Source: Phytomonospora sp040655735 (lineage in GTDB: Bacteria > Actinomycetota > Actinomycetes > Mycobacteriales > Micromonosporaceae). From it: DNA of 64,000 bases. Positions 55,781 to 64,000 of the stretch are shown here, piece after piece. The stretch spans positions 124,001-188,000 of the forward strand of contig NZ_JBFAKK010000001.1 of the NCBI RefSeq assembly GCF_040655735.1. Reading direction: 5' to 3'. Under the pieces are notes generated by a model that did not search any database, was not told the DNA's origin, and saw only the letters and a list, made by a program, of their open reading frames with translations. Made by a program: the position numbers and the translations under genes. The first letter of the stretch is position 1, and every line of letters begins with the position of its first letter.

Positions 55781-57058
55781 ATGACCGCCCGACGAACCAT
55801 CAGATCAACCGCGGCCGCCTTAGCCGCGCTCGCCTTGACCGTCACGGGCCTCGTCGCCTGCGGCGACGACTCCGGCGAGACCACGATCCGCTTCTCCTGG
55901 TGGGGCAACGCCGACCGGGCCGCGGTCACCCAGCAGGCGATCGACCTCTTCGAGAGCCGCAACCCCGGCATCACCGTCGAACCCGACTTCTCGGAGTTCG
56001 CCGACTACTGGCAGAAGATGTCCACCCAGGCCGCCGGCGGGGGTCTGCCCGACGTGCTCCAGATGGACTACTCCTACCTGCGGCAGTACGCCGACCGCGG
56101 CCTTCTGCTCGATCTGGGCACACAGTCGGCGCAGATCGCCACCGACGCCTTCCGTCCGGGCCTGCTCGACACGGGAGTCGTCGACGGCAAGCGCGCCGGG
56201 ATTCCCATGAGCGCCAACACGCTGGGCATGTTCTACCGTCCCGACGTCTTCGAGCAGGCCGGTGTCGAGCCGCCGAAGGCGGGCTGGACCTGGGACGACT
56301 ACCACCGGCTCATCGGCGAGGTCTCGCGCGCCGAGGTCGCCGAGGGCATGACCGGCGGCGGGGACTACACCTCGCAGTACCACTTCATGGAGCTCTGGCT
56401 GAGGCAGAGCGGCGGATCCTTCTACACACCCGACGGCGCGTTCGCCTTCGGTCCGGAAGTCTTGAAGCAGTGGTGGACGAGGACCGAGCAACTGCGCGCG
56501 GAGAAGCTGGTGGTCTCGCCCGAGACCGCCACCCAGATAGACCCGAAGGGCGCGATCTCCTCGAACGTCGCGGCCACCGAGATCTCCTGGGACAACTTCA
56601 TGGCCCGCTACATCGGCGAGGGCCCCGACGGCGAGTACGCCCTGGCACCGGTGCCCAGCGACGATCCGGCGGTGTCGGGCCAGTACCTCAAGCCCTCGAT
56701 GCTGCTGAGCGTCTTCTCCGGCACCGAGGAGGCCGAGGCCGCCGCGAAACTGGTGAACTTCCTGGTCAACGACGCCGAGGCGGCCAAGATCCTGGGCGTC
56801 GGGCGCGGCATCCCCGCCACGACGACGGCGTTGTCGGCCGTCACGCTCAGCGAGACCGACCAGAAGGTCGTCGAGTACGAGGAGTCGATCGCCGCGCTGA
56901 TCTCCCCGCCGCCGCCCCCGCCACCGGCGGGCGCGGGCAGCGTCGAGCAGACCTTCCGCACGATCCACGAGGCGCTCTCCTTCGGGGAGATAACCGTCGA
57001 CGAGGCCGTCGAGCGCTTCTTCGCCGAGGCGCAGCAGGCGCTCGACGCGGCGAAGTAG
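55781..57058 (+). CDS. CUT1 sugar ABC transporter substrate-binding lipoprotein
   Basis: 425 aa. Sec-type signal with lipobox LVAC, Cys27. Family 1 features: IRFSWWGNADR, LPDVLQMDYSYLRQYADRGLLLDL, RAGIPMSANTLGMFYRPDVFEQAG, WTWDDYHRL and a Pro run (ISPPPPPPPAGAG) before the last helices. GAGGAG 7 nt upstream fixes ATG 55781. It feeds the two permeases that follow. No glycosidase is in this operon, so the ligand is unknown. Confidence 0.93.
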   Translation: MTARRTIRSTAAALAALALTVTGLVACGDDSGETTIRFSWWGNADRAAVTQQAIDLFESRNPGITVEPDFSEFADYWQKMSTQAAGGGLPDVLQMDYSYLRQYADRGLLLDLGTQSAQIATDAFRPGLLDTGVVDGKRAGIPMSANTLGMFYRPDVFEQAGVEPPKAGWTWDDYHRLIGEVSRAEVAEGMTGGGDYTSQYHFMELWLRQSGGSFYTPDGAFAFGPEVLKQWWTRTEQLRAEKLVVSPETATQIDPKGAISSNVAATEISWDNFMARYIGEGPDGEYALAPVPSDDPAVSGQYLKPSMLLSVFSGTEEAEAAAKLVNFLVNDAEAAKILGVGRGIPATTTALSAVTLSETDQKVVEYEESIAALISPPPPPPPAGAGSVEQTFRTIHEALSFGEITVDEAVERFFAEAQQALDAAK

Positions 57059-57064
57059 GCGCTC

Positions 57065-57994
57065 GTGGCGGCAGCGCGCACGGCCGGCCGGCCCCGGCGG
57101 ACCCGCGGGTCCAAAGGGGACGGTCCGGTCGCCTACCTGTTCATGACGCCGTGGCTGATCGGGATGGCCGGCCTGACCCTCGGCCCCATGCTCGCCTCGC
57201 TGTACCTGTCCTTCACCGACTACAACCTGTTCACCGCGCCGGAGTGGGTCGGCCTCGACAACTACCGGCAGATGCTCGCCGACGACCAGTTCCGCCAGGC
57301 CTCGAAGGTCACCGGCGTCTACGTCCTGCTCGCCACGCCGCTCAAGCTCGGCGCCGCGCTGGCCGTGGCGATGATGCTGGTGCAGCGGCGGCGTGGCATA
57401 GGCCTGTACCGCTCGGCGTTCTACGCGCCCTCGCTGATCGGCGCCAGCGTCGGCGTGGCGATCGTGTGGCGGGCGCTGTTCTCCGACGGCGGCGTCCAGG
57501 ACTCCGCGCTCGGCGCGGTCGGCCTCGACACCGGCGGCTGGATCGGCAATCCCGACTACTCGCTGCTCATGCTGGTGCTGCTGGCGATCTGGCAGTTCGG
57601 CGCGCCGATGGTCATCTTCATGGCGGGGCTCATGCAGGTCCCCACCGAGCTGTACGAGGCGGCCGAGGTGGACGGAGCCGGGCCCTGGCGGCGCTTCCGG
57701 CGCATCACCGTCCCGATGATCTCGCCGGTCATCTTCTTCAACCTGCTGCTGGAGACCATCCACGCCTTCCAGGTCTTCGCCTCGGCCTACGTCATCTCCA
57801 CCGGAGACGGCCGCCCCGCCGGTTCGACGCTGCTGTACACACTGCACCTCTACCGGCGGGCCTTCACCGACTTCCGGATGGGCTACGCCTCGGCGATGGC
57901 GTGGACGCTGCTGGTCGTCGTCGGGCTCATCACCGTGCTGATGTTCCGCGTTTCGCGGACCCGAGTGCACTACGCCGGAGAGGACGACCGCTGA
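57065..57994 (+). CDS. CUT1 sugar ABC transporter permease (MalF type)
   Basis: 309 aa from GTG 57065, six helices beginning VAYLFMTPWLIGMAGLTLGPM; EAA loop YEAAEVDGAGPWRRFRRITVP. Starts 6 bp after the binding protein and its TGA overlaps the next ATG by one base (TGATG). Confidence 0.94.
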   Translation: MAAARTAGRPRRTRGSKGDGPVAYLFMTPWLIGMAGLTLGPMLASLYLSFTDYNLFTAPEWVGLDNYRQMLADDQFRQASKVTGVYVLLATPLKLGAALAVAMMLVQRRRGIGLYRSAFYAPSLIGASVGVAIVWRALFSDGGVQDSALGAVGLDTGGWIGNPDYSLLMLVLLAIWQFGAPMVIFMAGLMQVPTELYEAAEVDGAGPWRRFRRITVPMISPVIFFNLLLETIHAFQVFASAYVISTGDGRPAGSTLLYTLHLYRRAFTDFRMGYASAMAWTLLVVVGLITVLMFRVSRTRVHYAGEDDR

Positions 57995-58851
57995 TGGCCA
58001 CCCGCTCTTCCGGGCCGCGCCGCGGCCTCGGCGCCGTCGCCTGGCACCTGTCCATGCTCGCCGGCCTCGCGCTGGTCCTCTACCCGCTGCTGTGGCTGGT
58101 CGCGTCCTCGCTGAAGCCCTCCGGCGAGATCGTCGGCGACCTGGAACTGATCCCGGAGTCCCCGACCGCCGCCAACTACGGCTCGGCGATGGAAGGGATC
58201 GGCCGCGTACCCGCCTGGACCTTCTTCCTCAACTCGCTCGTCCTGTCCAGCGGCGCCGTCGTCGGGATGCTCCTGTCGTGCACGATCACCGCCTACGCCC
58301 TGGGGCGCATGCGTTTTCGGGGGAGGGGCGTGATGTTCGCGGCGATGATCGCGACGCTGCTCCTGCCCTTCCACGTCATGCTCATCCCGCAGTACATCGT
58401 CTTCCAGCGCCTCGACCTCGTCGACACCTACATCCCGCTGCTGATCGGCAAGTTCCTCGCCGCCGACGCGTTCTTCGTGTTCCTGTTCGTCCAGTTCCTG
58501 CGCGGAATACCCCGCGAACTCGACCAGGCCGCCCGCATCGACGGAGCCGGGCACTGGCGGACCTTCTGGAACGTGCTGCTGCCGCTGATGCGACCGGCGC
58601 TGATCACCGGCTCGATCTTCACCTTCATCTGGACCTGGAACGACTTCCTCGGCCCGCTGATCTACCTCAACAGCCCCGACCAGTACCCCCTCCCGCTCGC
58701 CTTGAAGCTCTACATCGACCAGCAGGAGTTCTCCGACTACGGCGCCATGATCGCGATGTCGGTGCTGTCGCTGGTGCCCGTCGGCCTGTTCTTCCTGGCG
58801 TTCCAGCGATTCCTGGTCGGCGGCATCGCCACCTCCGGGATCAAGGGGTGA
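57994..58851 (+). CDS. CUT1 sugar ABC transporter permease (MalG type)
   Basis: 285 aa, six helices, EAA loop DQAARIDGAGHWRTFWNVLLP, and the usual VGGIATSGIKG end. Coupled to the preceding permease (1-bp overlap) and to the next gene (GTGA overlap). No ATPase gene follows. Confidence 0.94.
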   Translation: MATRSSGPRRGLGAVAWHLSMLAGLALVLYPLLWLVASSLKPSGEIVGDLELIPESPTAANYGSAMEGIGRVPAWTFFLNSLVLSSGAVVGMLLSCTITAYALGRMRFRGRGVMFAAMIATLLLPFHVMLIPQYIVFQRLDLVDTYIPLLIGKFLAADAFFVFLFVQFLRGIPRELDQAARIDGAGHWRTFWNVLLPLMRPALITGSIFTFIWTWNDFLGPLIYLNSPDQYPLPLALKLYIDQQEFSDYGAMIAMSVLSLVPVGLFFLAFQRFLVGGIATSGIKG

Positions 58852-59417
58852 GCGCTCCGGCGGTGAAGGCCGCCGCCCGGTTCGCGCTGCTCGCGGAGTG
58901 CGCACTGACCGGCCTCTGGGTCGCGCTGACGGCCTGGCCGGTGGTGACCGCCCCGGCGGCCTTCGCGGCCGGATGCGCCCACCTGCGGCGGCACCTCGAC
59001 GGCTACCGGTGCGGCGTGCGCGAGTACGCGTCCGACTTCGCGTCGAGCCTGCGCGGGTCCTGGGCCCACGGGCTGGCGGCGCTGGCCGCGCTCGGTCTGC
59101 TCGCGGTCGACGCGGTCGCCGTCCGCAGCGGACTCCCCGGCGGGACACCGGTCCTCGCCGGGCTGGCGGCCCTCACCGCCGCGACGGCGGTGGTCGGCCT
59201 GCGCGCCTCGGCCGACTGGCGTCCGGGGGCGCGGTGGAGCGAGCTTCTGCGGGACGCGCGGTCGGCGGCGCTCGCCGACGCGGGCGGCTCGGGCCTGCTC
59301 CTGGGCGGGCTGCTCGTCGTCGCGGTGGTGACCTGGCAGCTTCCGCCGCTTCTGGTACCGGCCGTGGGGTGCCTGGTGGGCGCGGCGGTGGCGGTGGAGC
59401 GTCGCAGGGAGGGTTAG
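58848..59417 (+). CDS. YesL-like (DUF624) membrane protein
   Basis: 189 aa from GTG 58848, overlapping the permease stop by 4 bp. Four or five hydrophobic helices; the first part ALTGLWVALTAWPVVTAPAAFAAGCAHLRRHLDG matches the YesL/DUF624 pattern. YesL-type genes accompany CUT1 transporters for plant polysaccharide oligomers in Firmicutes and actinomycetes, but their job is not established. Last gene of the second CUT1 operon. 59418-59655 holds no supported gene. Confidence 0.78.
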   Translation: MSAPAVKAAARFALLAECALTGLWVALTAWPVVTAPAAFAAGCAHLRRHLDGYRCGVREYASDFASSLRGSWAHGLAALAALGLLAVDAVAVRSGLPGGTPVLAGLAALTAATAVVGLRASADWRPGARWSELLRDARSAALADAGGSGLLLGGLLVVAVVTWQLPPLLVPAVGCLVGAAVAVERRREG

Positions 59418-59655
59418 CGCCTGTTCCCTGTCGCTTCCCTGCGATGCGGGCAGTCCACAACCGCATCGGGCAGTACGTGCAGCCCGACGGTCCCGTCCTG
59501 ACCGGACATGACGCCCAGCACAGCGTGAGGCTGGAATCCTCACGGGCTTCGAGCGTTGGCGTACCTGCCTGCGCCGCCGGCCGCCGCGAAGGGCTCCGGG
59601 TCGGCGAGGGTGACCGGGTGCTCGCCGAGATCGGCGTCCGCGCCACCGGAGACAT

Positions 59656-59691
59656 TTGACAGCACCCTGTCAAAATGACAGGATACTGTCA
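59656..59691 (+). promoter_or_regulatory. Promoter under two identical 16-bp palindromes
   Basis: TGACAG CACC CTGTCA (59657-59672) and TGACAG GATA CTGTCA (59676-59691) have identical 6-bp arms and centres 19 bp apart. TTGACA (59656-59661), 17 bp, CAGGAT (59679-59684), then 6 nt to the ATG at 59691 form a leaderless promoter. One palindrome covers the -35, the other the -10 and start codon. The MarR protein of the operon is the obvious ligand. Confidence 0.85.
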
Positions 59692-60311
59692 TGAGTACCG
59701 AGACCGTTCACCTCGCCCTGTACGACGACCTCGCCGACTGGGAGGCCGCCCACGCCGTCGCCGCCCTCAACTCCGGCTTCGCCCACCGCGAACCCGGCCG
59801 CTTCCGCGTGCGCACGGTCGGCGCCACCCTCGAACCGGTGACCACCGCCGGCGGGGTCCGCATGCTTCCCGACGAGCTCCTCGCCGACCTCGCCCCCGCC
59901 GACAGCGCGATGTTGATCCTCCCCGGCGCGGGCACCTGGGCCGAGGGCAACGACGCCTTCGGCGGCAAGGCCCGTGAGTTCCTCGCCGCCGGCGTACCGG
60001 TCGCCGCGATCTGCGGAGCCACGGCGGGTCTCGCCCGCGCGGGTCTGCTCGACGACCGCGACCACACCAGCAGCGCGCCCCAGTTCCTCGACGGCACCGG
60101 GTACGCCGGCGCCGACCGCTACCGTGACCTTCCGGCCGTCACCGACGGCGACCTCATCACCGCGAGCCCGGTCGCGCCGGTGGAGTTCGCGCGCGAGATC
60201 CTGACCCGGCTCGACGTCTTCGACGCCGGCGCCCTCGACGCCTGGTACCGCCTCTACGGGCGGCAGGAAGCCTCCGCCTTCTTCGAGCTCGCCGCCGCGG
60301 ACGCCCGGTGA
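59691..60311 (+). CDS. DJ-1/PfpI-family protein
   Basis: 206 aa. DJ-1 superfamily features: an N-terminal YDDLADWE with Glu18, LILPGAGTW, and the nucleophile elbow VAAICGATAGLA with Cys108. Members act as amidases, glyoxalases, chaperones or isonitrile hydratases; the Cys and Glu needed for catalysis are present. The ATG is inside the second palindrome, so translation starts at the mRNA 5' end. Its stop overlaps the MarR gene (GTGA). Within an operon with an epoxide hydrolase it probably deals with reactive electrophiles; inference. Confidence 0.85.
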   Translation: MSTETVHLALYDDLADWEAAHAVAALNSGFAHREPGRFRVRTVGATLEPVTTAGGVRMLPDELLADLAPADSAMLILPGAGTWAEGNDAFGGKAREFLAAGVPVAAICGATAGLARAGLLDDRDHTSSAPQFLDGTGYAGADRYRDLPAVTDGDLITASPVAPVEFAREILTRLDVFDAGALDAWYRLYGRQEASAFFELAAADAR

Positions 60312-60766
60312 GCGGCGCCGGCGAGCCGACGGCCGGCGCGCTCATGGGCGCGACCGCGATCGCCGCGTTCCGCCTCAACGGGCAGTTCCTCGCCCTCGCC
60401 GAGACCCTTGCCCGCCCGGCCGGGCTGACGGCGGCCTGGTGGCAGGTCCTCGGCGCGGTGCTGGACGAGCCCCTTCCCGTCGCCGGCATCGCGCGGGCCA
60501 TGGGCATCAGCCGGCAGAGCGTCCAGCGCGTCGCCGACCTGCTGGCCGACAAGGGAATGGCGGAGTACCGGCCCAACCCCGCGCACAGCCGGGCGAAGCT
60601 GCTGGCGCCGACCCCGGACGGGCTCGCCGCCGTTCGCCGCATCGCCCCGGCACAACTCGCGGTGGCCGAGCGGCTCGTCGCCGGGCTCGGCCCCGGCGGA
60701 CTCGAACGCGCCCTCGAAGCCCTCGGCACGCTCTCCCGGGCATTGGAGGAGATCGATGGCGAGTGA
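60308..60766 (+). CDS. MarR-family transcriptional regulator
   Basis: 152 aa from GTG 60308. Winged HTH: PVAGIARAMGISRQSVQRVADLLADKGM, wing YRPNPAHSRAKLLAPTPDG. Overlaps the DJ-1 gene by 4 bp and the epoxide hydrolase gene by 11 bp, so all three are one transcript. Very likely autoregulates by binding the twin palindromes 650 bp upstream. The inducer is unknown. Confidence 0.9.
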   Translation: MSGAGEPTAGALMGATAIAAFRLNGQFLALAETLARPAGLTAAWWQVLGAVLDEPLPVAGIARAMGISRQSVQRVADLLADKGMAEYRPNPAHSRAKLLAPTPDGLAAVRRIAPAQLAVAERLVAGLGPGGLERALEALGTLSRALEEIDGE

Positions 60767-61844
60767 GTTCACGCCCTTCCGGATCGCCGTGCCGGAAAGC
60801 GAACTCGCCGACCTGCGCGACCGCCTCGCCCGCACCCGCCTCGGCGCGGAAGCACCGGCGCCCGACGGGTCGGCCGCCTACGCAGAACGGCTCCTCCGAC
60901 ATTGGCGCGACGGCTACGACTGGCGCCGGTGGGAGCGCGCGCTCAACGCCCACCCGCAGTACACGACCGTGATCGACGGCCAGACCGTCCACTTCGCACA
61001 CGTGCGCTCCGCGCTGCCCGGCGCCTTCCCTCTCATCCTCACCCACGGCTGGCCGGGCACCTTCGCCGAATACCTCGACATCATCGAGCCGCTCACGACA
61101 AGCAGCCCCGCCTTCGACCTCGTGATCCCCTCGCTGCCCGGCTTCGGCTTCTCCCGGCCGAGCTCCGGCGGCTGGAACCGCCACCGTACGGCGGCGGCCT
61201 GGGCCGAACTCATGCGGCGCCTGGGATACCGCCGTTACGGGGCCGTCGGCAACGATCTCGGCACCGCCGTCGCCCTCGAACTCGGCCGCGCCGATCCCGC
61301 GCACGTCGTCGGCAGCCACGTCACCCAGATCTTCTCCACGCCCGGCCCGGACCCCGCCGAAGCGTCCGGACTCGGCGAGGAGGACTCCCGCCGCCTCGCC
61401 GCCCTCGGCGACCACCTGCGCCACCGGGGCGCCTACCTGGCGCTGCACTCCACGCAACCGTGGGTTCTCGCACCGGCGCTCACCGACTCCCCGGCGGCCC
61501 TGCTCACCTGGCACGCGCAGCTGTACGGCGACTCCGTCGACGACGACCTCGCCCTCACCAACATCGCGATCCACTGGCACACCGCGACCGGAGGCTCGGC
61601 CGTCCGCTTCTACTACGAGGACGCCGTCGCCGCGCACCCCGCCGAGCCGACACGGCATCCCGTCGGGCTCGCCGAGTTCGGCGGCGACGTCTTCGCCACC
61701 ATCGCGCGCTTCGCCCACCGCGACCACGCCGCGATCGTGTCCTGGAGCCACCACGAGGGCGGCGGACACTACGCCGCGCACCAGTCGACCGTCGCCTTCA
61801 CCGACGACGTCCGCGCCTTTTTCGAGGGGCTTCGGGAGCCCTAA
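60756..61844 (+). CDS. Epoxide hydrolase (EHN plus alpha/beta hydrolase)
   Basis: 362 aa. An N-terminal EHN domain (about 3-110, FTPFRIAVPESELADLRDRLARTR) precedes an alpha/beta hydrolase: oxyanion-hole HGWPG at 97-101, nucleophile Asp167 in AVGNDLGTAV, and catalytic His338 in EGGGHYAAHQ. This is the microsomal-epoxide-hydrolase-like arrangement; no signal peptide, so cytosolic. Opens epoxides to diols. It ends with a 4-bp overlap with the converging Hsp70-like gene. Confidence 0.93.
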   Translation: MASEFTPFRIAVPESELADLRDRLARTRLGAEAPAPDGSAAYAERLLRHWRDGYDWRRWERALNAHPQYTTVIDGQTVHFAHVRSALPGAFPLILTHGWPGTFAEYLDIIEPLTTSSPAFDLVIPSLPGFGFSRPSSGGWNRHRTAAAWAELMRRLGYRRYGAVGNDLGTAVALELGRADPAHVVGSHVTQIFSTPGPDPAEASGLGEEDSRRLAALGDHLRHRGAYLALHSTQPWVLAPALTDSPAALLTWHAQLYGDSVDDDLALTNIAIHWHTATGGSAVRFYYEDAVAAHPAEPTRHPVGLAEFGGDVFATIARFAHRDHAAIVSWSHHEGGGHYAAHQSTVAFTDDVRAFFEGLREP

Positions 61845-64000
61845 CCGGCCACTGGGCTCATCCAGGTGTGGATCCGGTCGTCCACGAAGACCGAGGCCAC
61901 CACCACGAGCCGTCCGCCGACTACACCGCAGGCGACCTGCTGGAGTCCGAAGGCGTTGTCGATGTCGCTCAGGTCGTACTCGGCCAGAGTCTCGCCGGCG
62001 GTGTCCCACACGCGCACGACGTCGTCGGCGCCGGAGACCACGACCGTCCGGTCGTTCCACTGCACCGCGTCCAAGTGGGTCAGCGCGGCGCTGTGGCCCT
62101 GGAAGTCGCCGAGGCGCGCACCGGTGGCGCTGTTCCACAGCTCCGGCGTGGCGTTCCCGTCGACGGTGACCAGCGTGGGCTGCTCGCCGCCGCCGACGCC
62201 CACGAGCGCGCTCATCGGATCGCGATGCCGGTCGCCCCCCGCGACGGGCTTGAGGCCGGTGACCGAGTCGCCGTCGGGCATGGCGAGCACGTCGACCCGG
62301 AAGCGCTCGTCGGCGTCGAGCCCGGCGAGGACCACCACCGGTTCGCCGCCGACCTCGGCGACGGCCAGGTCGTTGGCGTTGATCGGGGCGTCCCAGTCGG
62401 CGACGGCTTTTCCGGTCGCCAGGTTCCACACCCCGACGTTCGTCTCCGGCTCCCCGTCGATGTTCGTACCCCCGGAAACGCCGACCACGACCGGCTTGCC
62501 GTCCATCTTGCCGGTGGCGATGTAGCTGGGCGAGCCGATCTGCTCGGCCGTCGCGATCTTGCGCACCACCTTCCCGTCGGCGGGGTTCCACACGAAGATC
62601 TCGTCGTTCATGAACCCGTAGGAGGCCACCACCGGACCGCCGTCCTTGCCTTCCCCGACGGCCAGGCCCTCCACCATCCCGCCGTGCTCATCGAAGGAGG
62701 TGATCTCGACCCCGGTCGAGGCGTCCCACACCTGAATGGTCTCGTCCTTGGATCCCGACACCACGACCGCGCGGCCGTCGAGGTCGGCGACCGCGAGGTG
62801 TTCCACCAGCCACGTGTGCCCGGTGTAGACGGTGGTCGGGTCGGCGCTGTCACCGAGCGATCCGTCGCCGGCGGCGCCGCCGGGCAGGCCGTTGTAGACG
62901 TAGTAGGCGATCCCGACTGCCGAGAGCAGCACCAGGGTCAGCGCGATCGACCCGAAGGTGCGCAGCACGGCCTTCGCGCGTCCGCGCTCGCGCTCCGGAA
63001 GCGGCGGCGGCACGTTCGTCCAGGCGGGGGCCGGGGTCTCGACCTGCCGCGTGAGCGGCGGCGGAAACACCGGCGCGTAGACCGGCGACGCGTGAACCTG
63101 CCCCGACGGCGGCGGATACACCTGCCCCATCGGCGGCGAATGGACGGCCGGTGTGGCGCTCGCCGTCGCCGAGGTGTCCAGGAGCGCGCCGTGCGCGACC
63201 ACCTGCTCGATCTGGTCGATCACCGTCGGGGGAGTGCCCAGCTCGCGGTGCAGCATCGTGGCCACCAACGGCATCCGGCTCGATCCGCCGACCAGGAACA
63301 CGCCCGCGATCGCCTCGCGCGGCGCGCCCGAGACTCGGATGACGGCCTGGACGACCCGGACCGCCCGCGCCAGCATCGGCGCGGTGATCTCCTCCAGCTC
63401 ACCGCGCGTCAGGTGCACGTCGGTGTCGAACAGCGGGAGGAACAGATCGGCGCTGGTGTGCCGGGAGAGGCGCTCCTTGGCCAGCCGCACGTCCTCGGCG
63501 AAGGTGCGCCGGTACCGCGCCTCGGCCGCCGAAGCGGGGTTCAGCAGCCGATGCCACAACTCCGGACGCCCCACCCGCGACCGTAGGTGGCCGACGATCG
63601 CCTCGTCGACGTCCACACCGCCGAGGTCGTCGAGACCGTCGACGGCCAGCACCTCGAAACCCTCGGCGGTCCGACGCACCACCGACGCGTCGAAGGTCCC
63701 GCCGCCGAAGTCGTGCACGACCACCGCCGACCCCAACGGCACCTCATGCTGGAGATGCCGCGCGAAGTACGTCGCCGCGGCGACCGGTTCGGGCACCAGC
63801 CGGGGCTCCGGGAAGCCCGCCTGCCGGGCCGCGTCGGCCAGCACCAGCCGCCGCGCCGGACCCCACGCGGCCGGGTAGGTCAGGCTCACCGCCGGCGGCA
63901 GCGCGCCGGTCACCTCGACGCATTCGCGGCGCACCCGGCCGAGCACGGCGGCGAAGAGCTCGCCGACGGGCAGTTCGCGCTCGCCGAGCAGGACGGTCCC
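61841..64000 (-). CDS. Hsp70-like, membrane and beta-propeller fusion protein, 5' end outside window
   Basis: The frame is open to the window edge, so the first part of the actin-like ATPase domain is missing. Visible in order: Hsp70 ATPase landmarks (VSLTYPAAWG, VPEPVAAATYFA, VVHDFGGGTFDASVV, FLVGGSSRMPLV), a Pro-rich linker with repeated SPPMGQVYPPPSGQVH, one membrane helix (FGSIALTLVLLSAVGIAYYVY, about 62880-62960), and an extracellular WD40-like propeller (GSKDETIQVWDASTG, GADDVVRVWDTAG). There is no substrate-binding domain of true DnaK. Its cellular role is unknown; a sensor linking outside binding to an ATPase is possible. Confidence 0.85.
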   Translation of the reverse strand, partial: GTVLLGERELPVGELFAAVLGRVRRECVEVTGALPPAVSLTYPAAWGPARRLVLADAARQAGFPEPRLVPEPVAAATYFARHLQHEVPLGSAVVVHDFGGGTFDASVVRRTAEGFEVLAVDGLDDLGGVDVDEAIVGHLRSRVGRPELWHRLLNPASAAEARYRRTFAEDVRLAKERLSRHTSADLFLPLFDTDVHLTRGELEEITAPMLARAVRVVQAVIRVSGAPREAIAGVFLVGGSSRMPLVATMLHRELGTPPTVIDQIEQVVAHGALLDTSATASATPAVHSPPMGQVYPPPSGQVHASPVYAPVFPPPLTRQVETPAPAWTNVPPPLPERERGRAKAVLRTFGSIALTLVLLSAVGIAYYVYNGLPGGAAGDGSLGDSADPTTVYTGHTWLVEHLAVADLDGRAVVVSGSKDETIQVWDASTGVEITSFDEHGGMVEGLAVGEGKDGGPVVASYGFMNDEIFVWNPADGKVVRKIATAEQIGSPSYIATGKMDGKPVVVGVSGGTNIDGEPETNVGVWNLATGKAVADWDAPINANDLAVAEVGGEPVVVLAGLDADERFRVDVLAMPDGDSVTGLKPVAGGDRHRDPMSALVGVGGGEQPTLVTVDGNATPELWNSATGARLGDFQGHSAALTHLDAVQWNDRTVVVSGADDVVRVWDTAGETLAEYDLSDIDNAFGLQQVACGVVGGRLVVVASVFVDDRIHTWMSPVAG

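Overview
The window is GC-rich (around 70 percent) DNA with GTG and TTG starts, many 4-bp ATGA/GTGA gene overlaps and very compact spacing. It carries families typical of mycelial actinomycetes: Scr1-type HTH regulators with DUF397 partners, DUF574 methyltransferases, a SigE-type ECF sigma factor, ROK regulators, CUT1 sugar transporters without their own ATPase, a long type of isoleucyl-tRNA synthetase behind a T-box leader, and several secreted CAZymes. I read it as a chromosome segment of a soil or plant-associated polysaccharide-degrading actinomycete. I cannot fix the genus. No tRNA, rRNA, CRISPR array, transposase or prophage was recognised.

Layout. 1-3.9 kb: the C-terminal part of a large secreted GH87 alpha-1,3-glucanase. 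3.9-18.8 kb: housekeeping and accessory genes (three GNAT domains in two coupled genes, MarR, methyltransferase, DUF427, DUF3500-like, DUF418, a NarL-type two-component pair, a SigE-type sigma factor coupled to a membrane-anchored propeller protein, a phosphodiesterase, an ankyrin protein, a double P-loop protein, a zinc-ribbon/TPR protein). 18.8-22.0 kb: a two-gene unit, a nucleoside phosphorylase-like protein overlapping a four-helix membrane protein; both carry the same short motif, and I propose it as a conflict/defence-like module. 22.3-25.5 kb: small Cys-rich proteins, DUF397, Scr1 regulator and DUF574 methyltransferase. 25.8-26.2 kb: a decayed GMC oxidoreductase. 26.2-32.0 kb: a CPCC protein, then a two-component system divergent from a MacB-like ABC exporter. 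32.1-35.4 kb: T-box and ileS.

35.5-59.4 kb is a carbohydrate-use region: a cellulose-type AA10 LPMO behind a CebR-like operator, an FG-GAP surface protein, a GH5 cellulase with a ROK regulator, a DUF2264 protein, a CUT1 operon (binding protein, two permeases, ROK regulator, GH2 beta-galactosidase), a membrane-anchored PemK/MazF-fold protein, a third ROK regulator, a GH43 (subfamily 24-like) enzyme with a ricin-type lectin tail, then a second CUT1 operon with a YesL-like membrane protein. The GH43, GH2 and DUF2264 set would fit removal of galactan, galactose and uronic-acid side groups from arabinogalactan; this is inference. Neither CUT1 operon has an ATPase, so both probably share an MsiK-type protein encoded elsewhere.

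59.6-64 kb: a DJ-1-like protein, a MarR regulator and an epoxide hydrolase form one overlapping operon whose promoter lies under two identical 16-bp palindromes. The window ends inside an Hsp70-like/membrane/beta-propeller fusion. At least eight genes lack a Shine-Dalgarno sequence but have a -10-like box 6-8 nt before the ATG, so leaderless mRNAs look common here.
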